From assembly GCF_033807575.1 (NCBI RefSeq), contig NC_084704.1, forward strand, positions 8,021,056 to 8,085,055: a stretch of 64,000 nt of DNA. Reading direction: 5' to 3'. Below are positions 12,051-24,960 of this stretch, piece after piece. Positions within the stretch are counted from its first letter, which is position 1. Every line of letters starts with the position of its first letter. Source of the DNA: Cydia pomonella. Lineage: Eukaryota; Arthropoda; Insecta; Lepidoptera; Tortricidae. Under the pieces are notes generated by a model. The model did no database searches. It was not told where the DNA came from and saw only the letters and a program-made list of their open reading frames with translations. A program made the position numbers and the translations under genes.

Positions 12051-14560
12051 TTAATTTGGAGAAATATTACTTGGATCAACACAATTCTACGTTCACACGT
12101 GTCATTTGGCTCGCTTTGGTTTATAGTATTAGTGGATTAGTAGGCAAAGTATCTAGATCCGCACCAATGTTGCATAGAAGTTCGTTTAGCCTGTCCTGTT
12201 ATCTAAGATCAAGTACACCATAGTAAAACTATGGCGAACTTAATTTTGGAAAATCTGACAAGCTATACCTATGCAAATAACTATACAAACTGTGTGTTGG
12301 TCGGTTGACTAATAGTTTGCATTTAGCCACACTCAACCACTTCAAATTAAATCATTAGTGCGCTTGTCCCACACATTTTGTCGCATACAAAACCGAGTCG
12401 ATTATCATTTAAACTTAATAAGTAATTATCGCAAACGCGAATTGAATCCAATATATAACATTAAATATTTTCACGTAGCAATAAAAGTCTCTGAACAAAT
12501 TCAGTTTACTGGCTAGGATTTAAATAATTTACCATCTGAATGAGAAATGAATTTAAAGCAAATCGGGGATGTAATGCTGATAAGTTTCCCGGTTTAAATG
12601 AGACATAAAAGTCTTGAACTGACATAAGAAATTATTTAATTGTAAAATTGTGTTCATTTAGGTAATTAATCGCTGTGGTAATGACTAACGTCCGCCAGAC
12701 GGCGTCGCCGCGTTCTCGTAATTGTTCAATCCAGTCATAGACAGACATTCATGTTGTTTCCTGTTTTCAAATATCACGAATTTCCACTACCCGCTCTGAC
12801 TAGATTAGATTTTCTATTTCCTCCGACTCGAAGACCTGATGACATTGTGTATTATTTCCTATTTTTTTTTTATATTAAAACAATTTACAAGATTCTCTTA
12901 GTTTCGACCTGTCCATCCTACTAGTTTTTATTGTTCACTTTGTAGACTCATATTGGTCTTGAAGTGCTAGTGCTAGCACCTAGGAGTGTAATAACTCAGT
13001 CATATAAAGGGCTACACCTCGGAATAAGCTGGAAACTCGTGTACAGCCGATTTTATTAATATATATACATTTCTGAAACATAATCCATTGCAATAAGGTG
13101 AAAAAATCGTATACATACTGATGAACTCGATGTCGATGTACATCTTCATTATGACGTTGTCTTAAAAGTCACTGAAAATCTCCTGTGTTCGTCGGAAGTT
13201 ATTAAAGATCAACGGTCACGAACTTAGGATTTCAAAGGTCACGATTCGGATATAGATCCAATGATGTTCACATCTAGGTAAACAAAGTAGAGCATACAAT
13301 TGCGACAAATAATGATCCAAACAAATTTTCATACGCTAAACCGTTCAAGATAGAGGGCGCAGAACTTCAGCCGTCAGCCAAACGTACTGTAAAAGCAGGT
13401 CACAGAGAATTTCGGCGAATAATACCACCAAAACACATTTATCTACAAGACTTTATTCCAGACGCTTTTTTAGAAAAAATAAACGTACGACTTAATTTTA
13501 CATTCAAATAACCTATTACTACGATGTTATTGGAAACATCAATTTTATTTATGTAGTTACCTACTGCAAACTACTTTTGTTTTGTACATTGTTTTATACA
13601 TTACTAACTCAAAATTTCACCGTAAGTAGGTTGAGCCATTACCACATTCGCCAGACACTATAAAAGAGATGTCGCCGATTGTATGAAAGTACGGTATCCA
13701 GCACTGGGCCTTGCGATAACGACTCATGTTACACTCGCATACACGCGTGTCTCTTAAATTGATCCTTGAACTTTGATTAGATACGAGTATCTTGTTCTTG
13801 TAAATAATTAATAACATAATATGTTTAAAAAAAGCTAGCACCTAATTAATATTTGTTCCTTAGTACTTTGTTTTGCGGAGCATTGAAAGATGAACTAACT
13901 TATTAGCCAGTACATTCATTACTACTATTCGTACCAAAGTCAACATGAATCTATAAAAAATGTGATTGAACAGCTTTATGTAAGAAACGATCAAGCTGCA
14001 CTGATTCAATACCGAGTTCGTTGTTGTGATGCTTATTTTTTTTTTTTGTTAAGAGTATTTTTTTAATTCTTTAGCCGTAGAATTGTATAAAGTTTATAAA
14101 GGGTGAGCAAATATTACGATGCATAATAAATTTTCGAAGTTATTAGGAAAATTGGACAATTTTTTTAAACTCCTAAATCGTTTATAATATGTGAAATAAG
14201 GCGTCTATAGGAGCGTCAGTAGGAGGTCAATTAAATTCTAAACACGGCACTCGACTGAAAAGTTTTCCATTATATCACGATCGTATAAAATAAGTACTAT
14301 TTTTTGATGTTGTTGCTTAATTCGATATTACATAACGCAGTCCAATTTATAATCCAAAGCTAATCTCTCACAGAGATAAACTTTGTAATTATTATTTGTG
14401 TCTCATAATTAGCTTTGTTCTAGCTGAAAACGGTGCCATTAATTCTATACCGAAATTTATATTTAGTCCTTTACAAAGTGCTTGCGGTTTTTAAGGCATT
14501 TTTCTAGCGAGATAAAAAAGGATATATTTTATTAAATCAAATGTATCATGATATCGTTGT
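12051..14560. other. AT-rich stretch without recognised gene
   Basis: About 2.5 kb with only short ORFs. The 74-codon minus frame at 13,617-13,841 has no start or splice context and no recognisable motif. Nothing else stands out. Confidence 0.5.
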
Positions 14561-14596
14561 TGGTGGCATAAGTGGGACTCCCCTCTGATGCAACAC

Positions 14597-14700
14597 TAGC
14601 CACTCACTTTCTTTTGGTAACTGTAGTTACCAGCTGTCACCCTTATTTTATTATAATAATAGAAGTCACTGAAAAATATGAAGCATGTGAGTGGCTAGAC
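14597..14700. repeat. Inverted-repeat element
   Basis: CACTAGCCACTCAC on the left matches GTGAGTGGCTAG on the right, with a shorter internal pair (GGTAACTGTAGTTACC). An A/T-rich end (TGAAATAAAATTATTTTATT, about 14,787-14,815) follows. It is probably a MITE or a short retroposed repeat. Confidence 0.5.
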
Positions 14701-15715
14701 AAAACTCCACACTGTAGCAAAATATATAAGTTAAAATTAGTTTGTAATTCCACTAACACTATTTTATAACTTAAATGTTTTATGTCTGAAATAAAATTAT
14801 TTTATTTATTTATTTTAATATCTAATATATCATTTATGACCCATCATTTTATGACCTTGTATAATATATATTTTATATTCTTCAATCATAACAGAACGTT
14901 CTTGATTACTAAAACAAGTGTATGAAACCACTTCAAATAATAGTACTAGGTATTTATTTCATAGACATATTAATATGTAAAGCTAAATTGCATTTTACAT
15001 ATAGGTTGTGATGTGAACTGTGGTGGAAAAGCACGTCATTTCAGCTTAGATAAGTTTACACTGTCGTGAACAGACACGGAGGCCTCATTCATTTCGTCTC
15101 CATTCCATCAAAATCTAATCACAATTTACTATGGTTTGCCCTCGCACATATTTATTTTTGAATAAGTGGAAAAGGGAGACCAACACCATTTCAATATCGT
15201 CATATTTTCATTTATGAAGTAGTCACGGGGTTGTAGATTTAATTTAACCCGTAACATCCGTCTTCGCGGCAATTGTGCTCTCGGGCCTATGATATTAAAT
15301 AACTTTCTCCAAGAGGCCTATATCGATGTTGGGGGCCAATGTAACACTGTTAACAATGTTGTATTTATATATAATACGCAATACAATTCGAACTGGTGTA
15401 AGTGGTTTTATTTTACGTCCAGCTTAGAATTTGCGGCGAGCTGCACGACATATACGAGTACTAATATTTGTTGTAATATCATAAAATATTGAAGATACAG
15501 ACCACACCAATACCGCAAACATTACGATTTTTGCGAACCTTTACGAAAGATCCTTTAGACGTTAGCATAGGGTGCTATCGAACGATTACGCTTCTAATAA
15601 TCTCGTCTTTTTTAAATGAAACAAAAATAACCTCACGCGGGTCACAAACGAAATTATTGACCGCATTTAATAAAATCGGCTTGATAGTTTCAACTTTTCA
15701 GAGTAATAAAAATAC

Positions 15716-15791
15716 ATACGATACCTTTATATATTCATATGCTGTTAAAATACATATGATACCTTTATATATTCATATGCTGTTAAAATAC
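15716..15791. repeat. Two-copy 38-bp tandem repeat
   Basis: The units at 15,716-15,753 and 15,754-15,791 differ only at one position (GATACC preceded by ATAC or ATAT). They contain CTTTATATATTCATATGCTG. This is a recent tandem duplication in non-coding DNA. Confidence 0.85.
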
Positions 15792-15885
15792 CGCTGCTGC
15801 TGAACGACAACAACGTACGCAAGTCATATTCTAGACAAGGGCTGTCATCCTCACACCTAAGGACGACTCTAGTACTTATGAGTAT

Positions 15886-16100
15886 TGCCTGCCGAGGTTC
15901 CCGGGTTCAAATCCTGGTAAGGGCATTTATTCGTGTGATGAGCATGGATATTTGTTCCTGAGTCATGGGCGTTTTCTATGTATTTAAGTATTTATAAATA
16001 TTTGTATATTATATATATCGTTGTCTAAGTACCTTCAACACAAGCCTTATTGAGCTTACTGTGGGACTTAGTCAATTTGTGTACTAATGTCCTATAATAT
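15886..16100 (+). repeat. tRNA-headed SINE (family S1), forward copy with damaged head
   Basis: It keeps the B box (CCGGGTTCAAATCCTGG), GCATTTATTCGTGTGATGAG, TCATGGGCGTTTTCTATG, ATATATCGTTGTCTAAGTAC and GTGGGACTTAGTCAATTTGT as in the 24.1-kb copy. The A-box side is rearranged. An (ATTT)n stretch and a family A repeat follow immediately. Confidence 0.8.
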
Positions 16101-16130
16101 TTATTTAATTTATTTATTTATTTATTTTAA

Positions 16131-16250
16131 AGGGTCGGCAACGCGCATGTAACACCTCTGGAGTTGCAGGCGTCCATAGGCTACGGTGACTGCTTACCAT
16201 CAGGTGGGCCGTATGCTTGTTTGCCACCGACGTGGTATTAAAAAAAATAA
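16131..16250 (+). repeat. Dispersed lepidopteran repeat, family A copy 3
   Basis: AGGGTCGGCAACGCGC, CTCTGGAGTTGCAGGCG, CATAGGCTACGGTGACTGC, TTACCATCAGGTGGGCCG and TTTGCCACCGACGTGGTA, with a poly-A-like end. It lacks the 5' GGTGAGTAAGG block. Confidence 0.75.
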
Positions 16251-16263
16251 TAAGTAAGTATAT

Positions 16264-16403
16264 AGTGTTCACTCCATACACCCTGCTTTGGTACCAAAAC
16301 GGTTTCATGTCACCTGTCATCGAGTAGCGAAATAACCAGTACCGCTTCTTATTATAATAATAAACGTTTTGGTACCAAAACTGATGTGTATGGAGTGAGC
16401 ACT
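16264..16403. repeat. MITE with ~38-bp inverted ends
   Basis: GTGTTCACTCCATACA and CTTTGGTACCAAAACG on the left pair with CGTTTTGGTACCAAAAC and TGTATGGAGTGAGCAC on the right. The internal ~60 bp are unrelated. It is non-coding. Confidence 0.85.
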
Positions 16404-18624
16404 CTGTGCCAACTTCTTCTCTATGGTATTGCGTACGCGATAAGGTTTATTTTAGCTCCACTATAGCTGCACAGTTAATGTGTAACAATAAACGTCTTGT
16501 ATAATTTAATATTGTGTTCAAAGGTTAGTTTAATATTGTGTACGTTGTAACCATATACTTGATGGGTAGGAAAACTTTGCCGAGCAAGGCAGTTAACTCT
16601 ATCTACAAATTAATTTGCTAAACTTGTAGCTTAATTTTATGACGTATATCCGTTCAGGCGTTCTATTTTGTAAATAAGCTACAAATTGCTTTACGTAAAA
16701 AAATGTTGGACATAGCATTAGGCGCTGAACCCAATTATTTATTGTGGCGCAGATAGATCCGAAACCAATCAGCCAATCAACTTGATTAGGAAACCTAATC
16801 GTGTGGCTCTGGGATTTTCACAACTCTTATATCGAGCGCACCATGAGACAACCAGTATAAACGTGATCGTCGATTACACATAATTGTGACGCATCTCAAG
16901 TTCAATGTACAAAGCGACGAGCTCACGGTCGAGATAAAATGGTTTTGTGAATTAAATACCTACCTATGGCACTCTAACGAAATCTACGAGTCTTCGTCTA
17001 TGTGACGGGGCGAGGGTGCAAATTTGTTCACGGTCGACGCTAAGTAGTTTGTAATTGTATCAAATGTTTGTGTATCCATTAGTCGAGGCATTTATTAGTA
17101 AATAGTGGTGTTAAAATTTAAAAGCCTGCCAAAATCACCTTCCAGTGTGTTAGGTAAAGGATGACCTCAAAAAATTTATAAACTAAGGACGAAACTTGCG
17201 CCACTTGGCGTGAAGGGGTCGCAGCGGATATAACAAATATATGTGCCTATACAAGACGCATAAATTTTTCTGGCCTATTTTCACTTCGCATAACAACTAC
17301 TGGCATAACTTAAGTAACACAAAGGTCAGAAATGACAGTTAAAGTCTAACGCTCGTACTCGACGATTGAAACGCCTCTAACAAAATGATATTGTAATGTG
17401 ACGTCACATTATATTATTGTGTCCTAAATGTATGGAAGATCGAAAATGCGATTTTGCCCCTGAAATATATAGTTGTTATACAATTTTTTGTTTAAATAAT
17501 ATGTAAGGAATCGAATGGAACCATTTTCTCGTGAAAGTGAAAGTTTTTTTTTTTGTGTCAAGTACCCAATTTTAGTACCTAGTAATTTCAATGTTAGGAC
17601 TTTTAACATTAGTAAGTAGAAGTATCTGTTCGACGCATTGAATATTATGCAGTTTAAAGTCATAGAATTCCGACATTAGTCATTTCTGTAAACAGGCATA
17701 GAATACTCGTATTATGCGCATAATATATTAGCTACACAGCTTTTTAGGCGAATTGAATCACTATAATAATGACATTTATGCGAAATAGCGTTATGCCCAT
17801 CGTGTTATGCCATGTGAAAATGTGACAATCCATTTTATGCGAAAAAGAGGGCACCCGTTTGAAGGACTGTATCTAAAGAGCACTTGCGGACTCTCAGACC
17901 TAATTAAAATTCCAGCTTAGAGACCAGATCCTTGCGCACTTACAGAGATATCGAAAGTAAACGTCACTTACGCGAGCAAGGTCGAGAGATTGTCCATTAC
18001 CATGCTGAGATTCTTGCAATCCCACACTGCATTATTTAAATTAGGCACTAAGTAGCCATCTAGCCACTGTAACTGTGCATTCTTATGCATTCTTTAGAAT
18101 AAGGTTTCAGTTGTACAGTAGATGATTGTAATAATAAGGCCTACTTTTCCAACCGGTACGACTTATTCAATAGCGATCCACAGGCGTATTCCAATTTTAA
18201 TTATATGATATGAATTAGGGTTGAATTAGATATAGATCTGCTTTAGATGGAATGCCGCCAGCATACTTGGTACTGTAAAAGGTAACGCCTAAACTACGAC
18301 GAGTGTTTATCTTCCACCACGATGCCTCAAGGATCTATTTTAGATTTAAGCTAGCTATAGCAATACCTCTGTATAATTATATCCGTTATGTATATTGTAA
18401 TCGTAAGTAAAATGTTTATCCAGATCCAATTACATATCCGATAATTAAAATTAGAATACGCGCCTGCCAGATTGCAAAACTGATAGTCCTGGCTCGAAAT
18501 CCTGGGGAATTTATTTATTATGTGGGATATCACAGATATTTTTTACTTAGATGTGTATGTTTTCTATGAATTGAAGTATTATATACCTTTATTATCGTCT
18601 TAGTGTCTTTATAGTATAACACAG
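16404..18624. other. Stretch without recognised gene; TTATGC-rich patch
   Basis: No exon is supported. Between about 17,280 and 17,840 the hexamer TTATGC or GCATAA occurs repeatedly (for example GCATAACAAC, TTATGCGAAATAGCG, GTTATGCCAT, TTATGCGAAAAAG). This suggests an old repeat, but its limits cannot be set by eye. Confidence 0.45.
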
Positions 18625-18743
18625 ATCTGCGGTGGCATCATGGTTGCATTTTTATGACCTGTCACTATGCATGTCACTATCGCACTTACAGATTTGTTAG
18701 AACGTGACAGGCGATAAGAATGCGACCATGCATGGCCGCTGAT
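18625..18743. repeat. MITE with ~30-bp imperfect inverted ends
   Basis: ATCTGCGGTGGCATCATGGT and TGCATTTTTAT pair with the complement of GATAAGAATGCGACCATGCA and TGGCCGCTGAT. An inner GACCTGTCAC / GTGACAGGCG pair extends the stem. Confidence 0.8.
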
Positions 18744-19037
18744 TGCTTAAAAATATTTGATTTAGTTGATTTGTTGCGTCTTTTGCATCAACTATAACAT
18801 AAACATAATTTATTCAAAAACATGTATTGCGTAGATACATTCATATAAAAAATTACCATCTACAGTCAGTAACAGAACAGATGTAAATTAATGTTTTTGC
18901 TTAACACTTTGCACATTGCATAAATCAGATGGTGTCAGATCGGTTGAATTGTATTTCCTTCATCATACCTAAATATTTAATACATTGTATTGCCTTACCT
19001 GTCTTTGAAGGAACATTAAACCAAATTGACTATGGTT

Positions 19038-19245
19038 TATAGTTCGTTTTTTTAGCATTAGAAAAATTGTTAACAATCGAGACACATTTTTTTGTACACC
19101 CATGAAAGCAAAAGAATGTAAAAGATCGTATATAATTTATAATTGGTACATATTAGCAGTGACTTGTTTTTTTCGAAAGTGTTTTTCAATAAAAAGACAC
19201 CTCGAAATCGCTTACCTTCTTTAAAATGCTAAAAAACGGACTATA
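19038..19245. repeat. Inverted-repeat element with TTTAGCATT ends
   Basis: TATAGTTCGTTTTTTTAGCA at the left pairs with TGCTAAAAAACGGACTATA at the right. The inner part is not symmetrical, so it may contain later insertions. Confidence 0.65.
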
Positions 19246-19365
19246 GCGGCAGTTACATTGCACATCATCTTTAACTTTCTGCCTTTCGACCAATCAGCCA
19301 ACAGCTTGTCGACCATTTACAAATCACATAACTTTATTACCGCAGAAAAAACCATGTGAGATAAA

Positions 19366-19935
19366 TTAGAGCAAGATCCCAGAGCCGCCAGACCTTACTT
19401 ATTTTCTCATGAATGAAATGTATGGGATAATGTAGTGTTAATATGTCCTTTTAATGTCTGCATACTTGCTATATTGGCCCGACGGCCATTTATCCGGTAC
19501 AGGGTGCTAAAGTTAGGTAAAAATTGACTAACTTTTCTTAAATTCTCATGGCTGATTTTAATGTATGTTTTAGAAAATATTGTCAAAAAATTATAATCAA
19601 CATTGCCAGACCATTTCCGCCGGCGGTAACAATTACATATTTTTTTTACAGTTTTAAAGCGTCTGGTAATAGTTATCGCCGGCGAAAATGGCCTGGCAAT
19701 GTTGATTATCAATTTATAACAAAATTTAAAACATACATAAAAATCAGCCATGAGAATATTGAGAAGAGTTAGTAATATTTTTACCAACCTTTAACACCTT
19801 GTACCGGACAAATGACCGTTGGGTCAATATAGCAAGTATGCAGACATTAAAAGTACATACTAGCACTATATTATCCCATACATTTTATTCACGAGAAAAT
19901 AAGTAAAGTCTGGCGGCTTTGGGATCTTGGACTAA
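19366..19935. repeat. Large fold-back DNA element (~570 bp, arms ~270 bp)
   Basis: The left end TTAGAGCAAGATCCCAGAGC and CGCCAGAC mirrors the right end GTCTGGCGGC, TTTGGGATCTTGGACTAA. The mirror continues inward through TATGGGATAATGTAGTG, the GTCTGCATACTTGCTATATT block, CCGGTACA, CTCATGGCTGATTTT and the GCAACATTG / CGCCGGCG centre. The arms therefore cover nearly the whole element. The 126- and 74-codon ORFs on opposite strands are consequences of this symmetry and not genes. TTAG/CTAA termini are visible; a target duplication is not clear. Confidence 0.85.
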
Positions 19936-21653
19936 ATCCGACGGTCCCTTCGGATACTTAAGCATTATTTTGTGCCCCAGCACTTGTAGTGAGAAAGATG
20001 GGGACTTCACCAGTTAAGTACTTACACATCTCCAAAATAATGAAAAGAAAAAAGAAAGAAGACATTTAAATAACTCTATCGGCTCAATTTTTTTTCTTTG
20101 CCTGCTATATTAGTCGACCAATCTATCCGTTCGTGACAACCGGGTCTCAGTCATGCATTAAGTATTCTACCATTAATTGTCAACTGCATTACATTGACCG
20201 CACTTATTTCCACCAGAAATTGAAAAATACTTCGCATTTCGGTACAAAATGTAAAATCCGTTGGAATTTCTACATAATGCCCGAAAATGCTTGTCCATTC
20301 TACAGGAAATTAGTCTACCGGGCGGTCACAGTAATAAGGCGGGCAAAACTTTTATTATATTAACTGCAGTTGCTGCAAATTATGCACTTTATAATAGAGG
20401 AAAGTACAGTGTTATATTTAAGAGTACTAACGTTTTGTTGATAATATATTGTAACATGACGTTTTGCATAGACTTCTATTAAGACGTACAGACAGAACTA
20501 AACATTTATTAATTAAATTAATGTTAGCTAACAAAACCGCCCACGAGCATTTACTTTGAAATACTTCATTAATCTTCCTAATATCCAGTAATGAAGCTAT
20601 TTAAAAGATTAAATTAAACCAACTTTGATGAGGACGCCGACTCAATACAAATAATGTAAGGTCAGCGAAAAGTTCTTTAGGACAGGGATACACTGGACGC
20701 GGCAAAAATGTATAATTATTTGGTTACTATTAATAACATGTCCAGATGAAGAAGAATCGGATGATTGTGGTATATATATGTTCAATACCCACGGTTTTAC
20801 TTTAAACCGAACCTTATAAGTTTGAACTGAGAGTTTTCCGTTTCGATGAACGCCATTTGGTGTAAAGGTTTCTAAGATAAAACACCGACTCGATATTTTC
20901 ATTAGCCAGCTATTTTTTGTCATCTATGGAAGAAACACTGAATTAACGAAGATATAATTAGATTTTCCCCTTAAATATTCAAGAAAGACCTTTATAATAT
21001 ACGGCAATACGTATCCTGAAGTTTCAATTTTTCATAGTCTACAATGAAACACTTTACCGGCAAATGAATAGTATGCTTGTTTGTATCATTATGAAAACAA
21101 AGTACTGTCATCTAGGGTGGCGGAGGGGATAAAAACCGGGAATGAAATTTACCTGATACGCTTGAAAATAGTATTAAATTTTGCTATTTACAGCGCTATT
21201 TCCATTGACCTCGGTTGACGGTAATTATTAGCAAGCAAAACTATATCTTTCAAAACATTCTAGCGAGATCAGTGTATCCCGCCCTTATCTAAGCCTCCTA
21301 CTGCCTGCCCGCCAGCTATGGATTTATGAAGAGCTCTAATTTATCAATTATTTTCCGTAAGAGGATTAGTAATTAATTATTTTCATTTATTTCGGTGAGT
21401 GAATTAAGCTAGATTCCACTAGGGATATTAATTTGAGTTTTTGTTTTGACAAAAATATACCATATATATGTATATATATACTTTTTGTTACCTATATGGA
21501 GTGGAATGATGGCCGCTTTCACATGACAGAAGTACCTAACGTCCGATAGCTAGTTGGGTGGATAATATTCGGAGAAATAGCTGATCATTTGGTCAGGCCT
21601 ATTGCTTAAGCATAAATTATGTAAAAAAAGAAACCATATAAATATTCTATCCC
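19936..21653. other. AT-rich stretch without recognised gene
   Basis: ORFs of 73-93 codons (20,133-20,482 plus, 20,642-20,923 minus) lack convincing start or splice context and recognisable motifs. An (AT)n-like microsatellite sits at about 21,460-21,482. Confidence 0.5.
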
Positions 21654-22057
21654 GCCACAAACATTTTCATGTAAAATGTTGTCAAGACGAAACCATACAG
21701 CTATCACTGTCAAAAAGTTAACAAGTTCTCATCATCAGTGTAGAGCCAAGCTTCTAACTCTACAAGCCCTAACTTCACAAACTCTACACGTTAGTCAAAA
21801 CATGTGGTTTGGCGGTTTTGTTACATAAACTATTGTAGGAACCTATAACAAAAAAGTAGTAAGTAAATATTTCACCTTACGCCAATGTGTCGGTAGCGAA
21901 TCGGCGAAGCCACATATTTTGACTAACATCTAGAGTTTATGAAATTAGGGCTAGTAGAGTTAAAAGCTTAGCTCTACATGATATCTGATAACTTTTTGAC
22001 AGTGCGAGCTTTATAGTTTCGTCTTGGCCACATTTTACATGAAAATGTTTTTGGTGG
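21654..22057. repeat. Fold-back element (~400 bp)
   Basis: CCACAAACATTTTCATGTAA, AAGACGAAACCATA, ACTGTCAAAAAGTTA, GTGTAGAGCCAAGC, CCCTAACTTC and TAGTCAAAACATGTGG on the left are mirrored in reverse order on the right, ending ATGAAAATGTTTTTGGTGG. The arms are about 160 bp and diverged. It is non-coding. Confidence 0.85.
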
Positions 22058-22692
22058 AATTTCACTTCTTTTTGTAAGTTGCTAATGACAATCTTCCATC
22101 CCCTAATTTCAAGGGTGGAAATTTTCTAAAAATCCTAAAATACGTATTTTATTATAACAAGGAGTCCCTGTATCAATTTTCAGACCTCTAGCATCAAAAT
22201 TCGTGGAAGCCTAGTTTAAGGGGTTGGGGGGTAAAAGTTCCAAGTTTTAGATTTATTTTGTTGTTTGTATACTAATACTAACTTACATATCTAATCAGCG
22301 TCAACTTTCAGCTTTCTAGGGCTTCAGGAAGTACTCTAAGAGTTTTGATGATCATCAGTGAGTGAGTGAGTCAACGACGAAATCGGAGTTTTTTAGATAT
22401 CAATAAAATCTAAAGTATACGTAATTGAAACTTTCTATGTCCACATAAACCACAAAAATCGTATAACTTTGTGCTGTTGGGTAAAGTAGATAATAAAATT
22501 AATCTAAGTCACGCCGACCAATTAGCTACGTTGGTGTTATTCATAATTTTTACCGAGCGCGTCGCCTCAGGAGAAGCAACCTATTCTCACAATAATGCAT
22601 AATCTTCAGGGCATCTAAAGTGTAAGTAACCTGACCACATTTTCCACTGATAAAACCTTCATTTTATCGTTCTTTTATAATGGACAACTTAG

Positions 22693-22900
22693 GGAACCTT
22701 AAACTGGAGGCCAATACATACTTACATTGTGATATCAAAATGATATCTAAATAATGTCAGTCACACGTGCATTTCGCTCGTACTACTTAGTCGTATTTAT
22801 CCGTAAATATAGGTATCGAGCGAGACGCACATGCGCAACTGACATCATATAGATATAATTTTTATGTCACAATAAAAGTATGGATTGGCTTCCTGGTTCC
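22693..22900. repeat. MITE with ~85-bp inverted arms
   Basis: GGAACCTTAAACTGGAGGCC and AATACATACTTACATTGTGA on the left pair with TCACAATAAAAGTATGGATT and GGCTTCCTGGTTCC on the right. TGTCAGTCACACGTGCATTT with CGCTCG pairs with CGAGCGAGACGCACATGCGC. Confidence 0.85.
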
Positions 22901-24090
22901 AACTGACAACCCATTTAAAATATTTAAATGGCTGTCCCTTAAGTGATTTAAGTCAATTTAGAAAAAGTTCGCGTTGTAAGGGAGCTACACAATTTTTTCC
23001 CTCACCTATGCTGAAAATTTACTTAGTAACTAATTTTTAGGTAAGGGCTTCAAAGTCCAATAAAACTGCTAGCGAATAGCGAACTCCAACAGATAATATG
23101 CAGTACGTGGAGTCCTATTCCGATATTAGTTTCTTGTTAGCAAACGTACAAAAATGAAGCGTTGGTAGGCTAGCCGTCTTATATTAGAGATGAGCCCAAT
23201 ATCGAGACAAAATGTTTTGTGAATTAGGTAGCTGCAAGCGGTTCTGCATTCTTTTCTCCGGTTTCTTCACCCGCAAAACATCGCTTACGAAAGAATAGTA
23301 ATTAAACTATCTACTATTTCAACTTATTATTTTAGATCACTGGCCAAAAAAACTAATATTTATCAAAAATGACTAAAATGAATCATTACTGATATATTTG
23401 CTGCTTCTAATCTTTGAGTTAACTTTTTCGGTGTTTAATATATGGAAAAGCGGTCGTCCACTATCCCACTAAGAGTAGGTACTTACAAATCCCGAAATCG
23501 TGCAAAAAATGGAGAAAATTGCCTATAGTGCCAATCTTGATTCGCGTTTTCGGGGTTTCTCCCATGCAGCTATACATACTTAGACAACAAAAATATATTC
23601 CTTCGGGATTTCTGTTAGGCTCGTTTTAACATGTGTTCCAAAACACTAGTCGCCTTATTTTTTGAACTACCCGCCGCCGTTGCCGCGACTATTCAGTAAT
23701 ATCACTGTATTGTATTAATCGGCGTTCAGATCCTCCATACAATATCAGGTTGTATAACTGTTTTATAACGTCTTCGTACATAATATTTTTATCTATAATC
23801 GTTAAACTGATCGGTAGCGCTACTTTTGCACGATGTAAACGATGTTACTTCAGCTATATGAAATAATATTGATAGGTAGTTATACAAAATACATACGTAA
23901 TTATAATCATAAGGAAGTTATGTCAATTTTAGATTCCCTGTCGTTAAGTAATGTAAAATAATAAAAAGTTACCGCGAATAACTTACTTTCAGTTATTCAG
24001 TAATGCTATAATTTATTGGATTTAAAGCGTTACTGGTTACTGAATGTTAACTGCTCACAATATTTTGTAATGATTTAGGTACACGTGATT

Positions 24091-24345
24091 TACAACCGGT
24101 TTGGCCTAGTGGGTAGTGACCCTGCCTACGAAGCCGATGATCCCGGGTTCAAATCCTGGTAAGAGCATTTATTCGTGTAATGAGCATGGATATTTGTACC
24201 TGAGTCATGGGTGTTTTCTATGTATTTAAGTATTTATAAATATTTCTATTATTATATATATCGTTGTCTAAGTACCCTCAACACAAGCCTTATTGAGCTT
24301 ACCGTGGGACTTAGTCACTTTGTGTAAGTAATAACTTCCTATAAA
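24091..24345 (+). repeat. tRNA-headed SINE (family S1), most complete copy
   Basis: The tRNA-like head has an A-box-like TGGCCTAGTGGGTAGTGAC and a B box GGGTTCAAATCCTGG, i.e. an internal Pol III promoter. The body reads GCATTTATTCGTGTAATGAG, CTGAGTCATGGGTGTTTTCT, ATATATATCGTTGTCTAAGT and GTGGGACTTAGTCACTTTGT. Other copies are at 10.7, 15.9 and 59.6 kb. It is a retroposon, not a tRNA gene: no acceptor-stem pairing is present. Confidence 0.85.
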
Positions 24346-24960
24346 AAAGAAAGAAAGAAGATTTACGTATGCCGAAAAACGTATCGATCTCGGTAGTTCG
24401 GTAGGTATGTGTTTTGACATACATACAAGGTAAAACTTTAATTTACCAGGACAAGGTGTCGTCTACGACATTGGATAATATCGAGAACTTAATTGCGATA
24501 CGTTTTTTGACAGTATATTAACGATGACGTGTTTTTCGCCTGCCCGTTACCCGCTCGTACGCATGGACTTTTGCACTTTCATGCATGTAACTTAAATATA
24601 AACTGCTTAATTTTCGTAACACAATGAAATCAACTAACTTAAAACGAATTACATGGTCTTAACAATGTACAATGTTATTCAAATTTACCCATTTGTAAAC
24701 TTTGTCAGTCATATAACATATTTAAAATATTCTATAAAAACGGTAGTAACAATTCTACAAAAATAATTGAAAAAGTAACTGGTGACACTTACTTTTTCAT
24801 TTGCTTTTATTTATTTTAGAAATTAATAAAAGTTTTGTAATTAAATAATTATGGTCGTGTTTATTGATAATTTCCGCATTTGTTTCCATCAGTCACGTCA
24901 ACTGCCATCTATCGGAACGCTGTGCAACAACGCATCACACAAGTGAAAGTTTCGCGCGAT

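Noticed and set aside
13617..13841. 74-codon minus ORF
   Set aside because: No motif, no promoter or splice context; it fits chance.
15489..15803. 104-codon plus ORF
   Set aside because: Its end is two copies of a 38-bp tandem repeat and it has no start context; chance frame.
19407..19787. 126-codon minus ORF and 74-codon plus ORF
   Set aside because: They lie in the arms of a large palindromic element; mirror symmetry produces similar peptides on both strands.
24091..24165. tRNA gene at the SINE head
   Set aside because: A and B boxes are present but the acceptor stem and cloverleaf pairing are missing and the sequence continues into a repeated SINE body.
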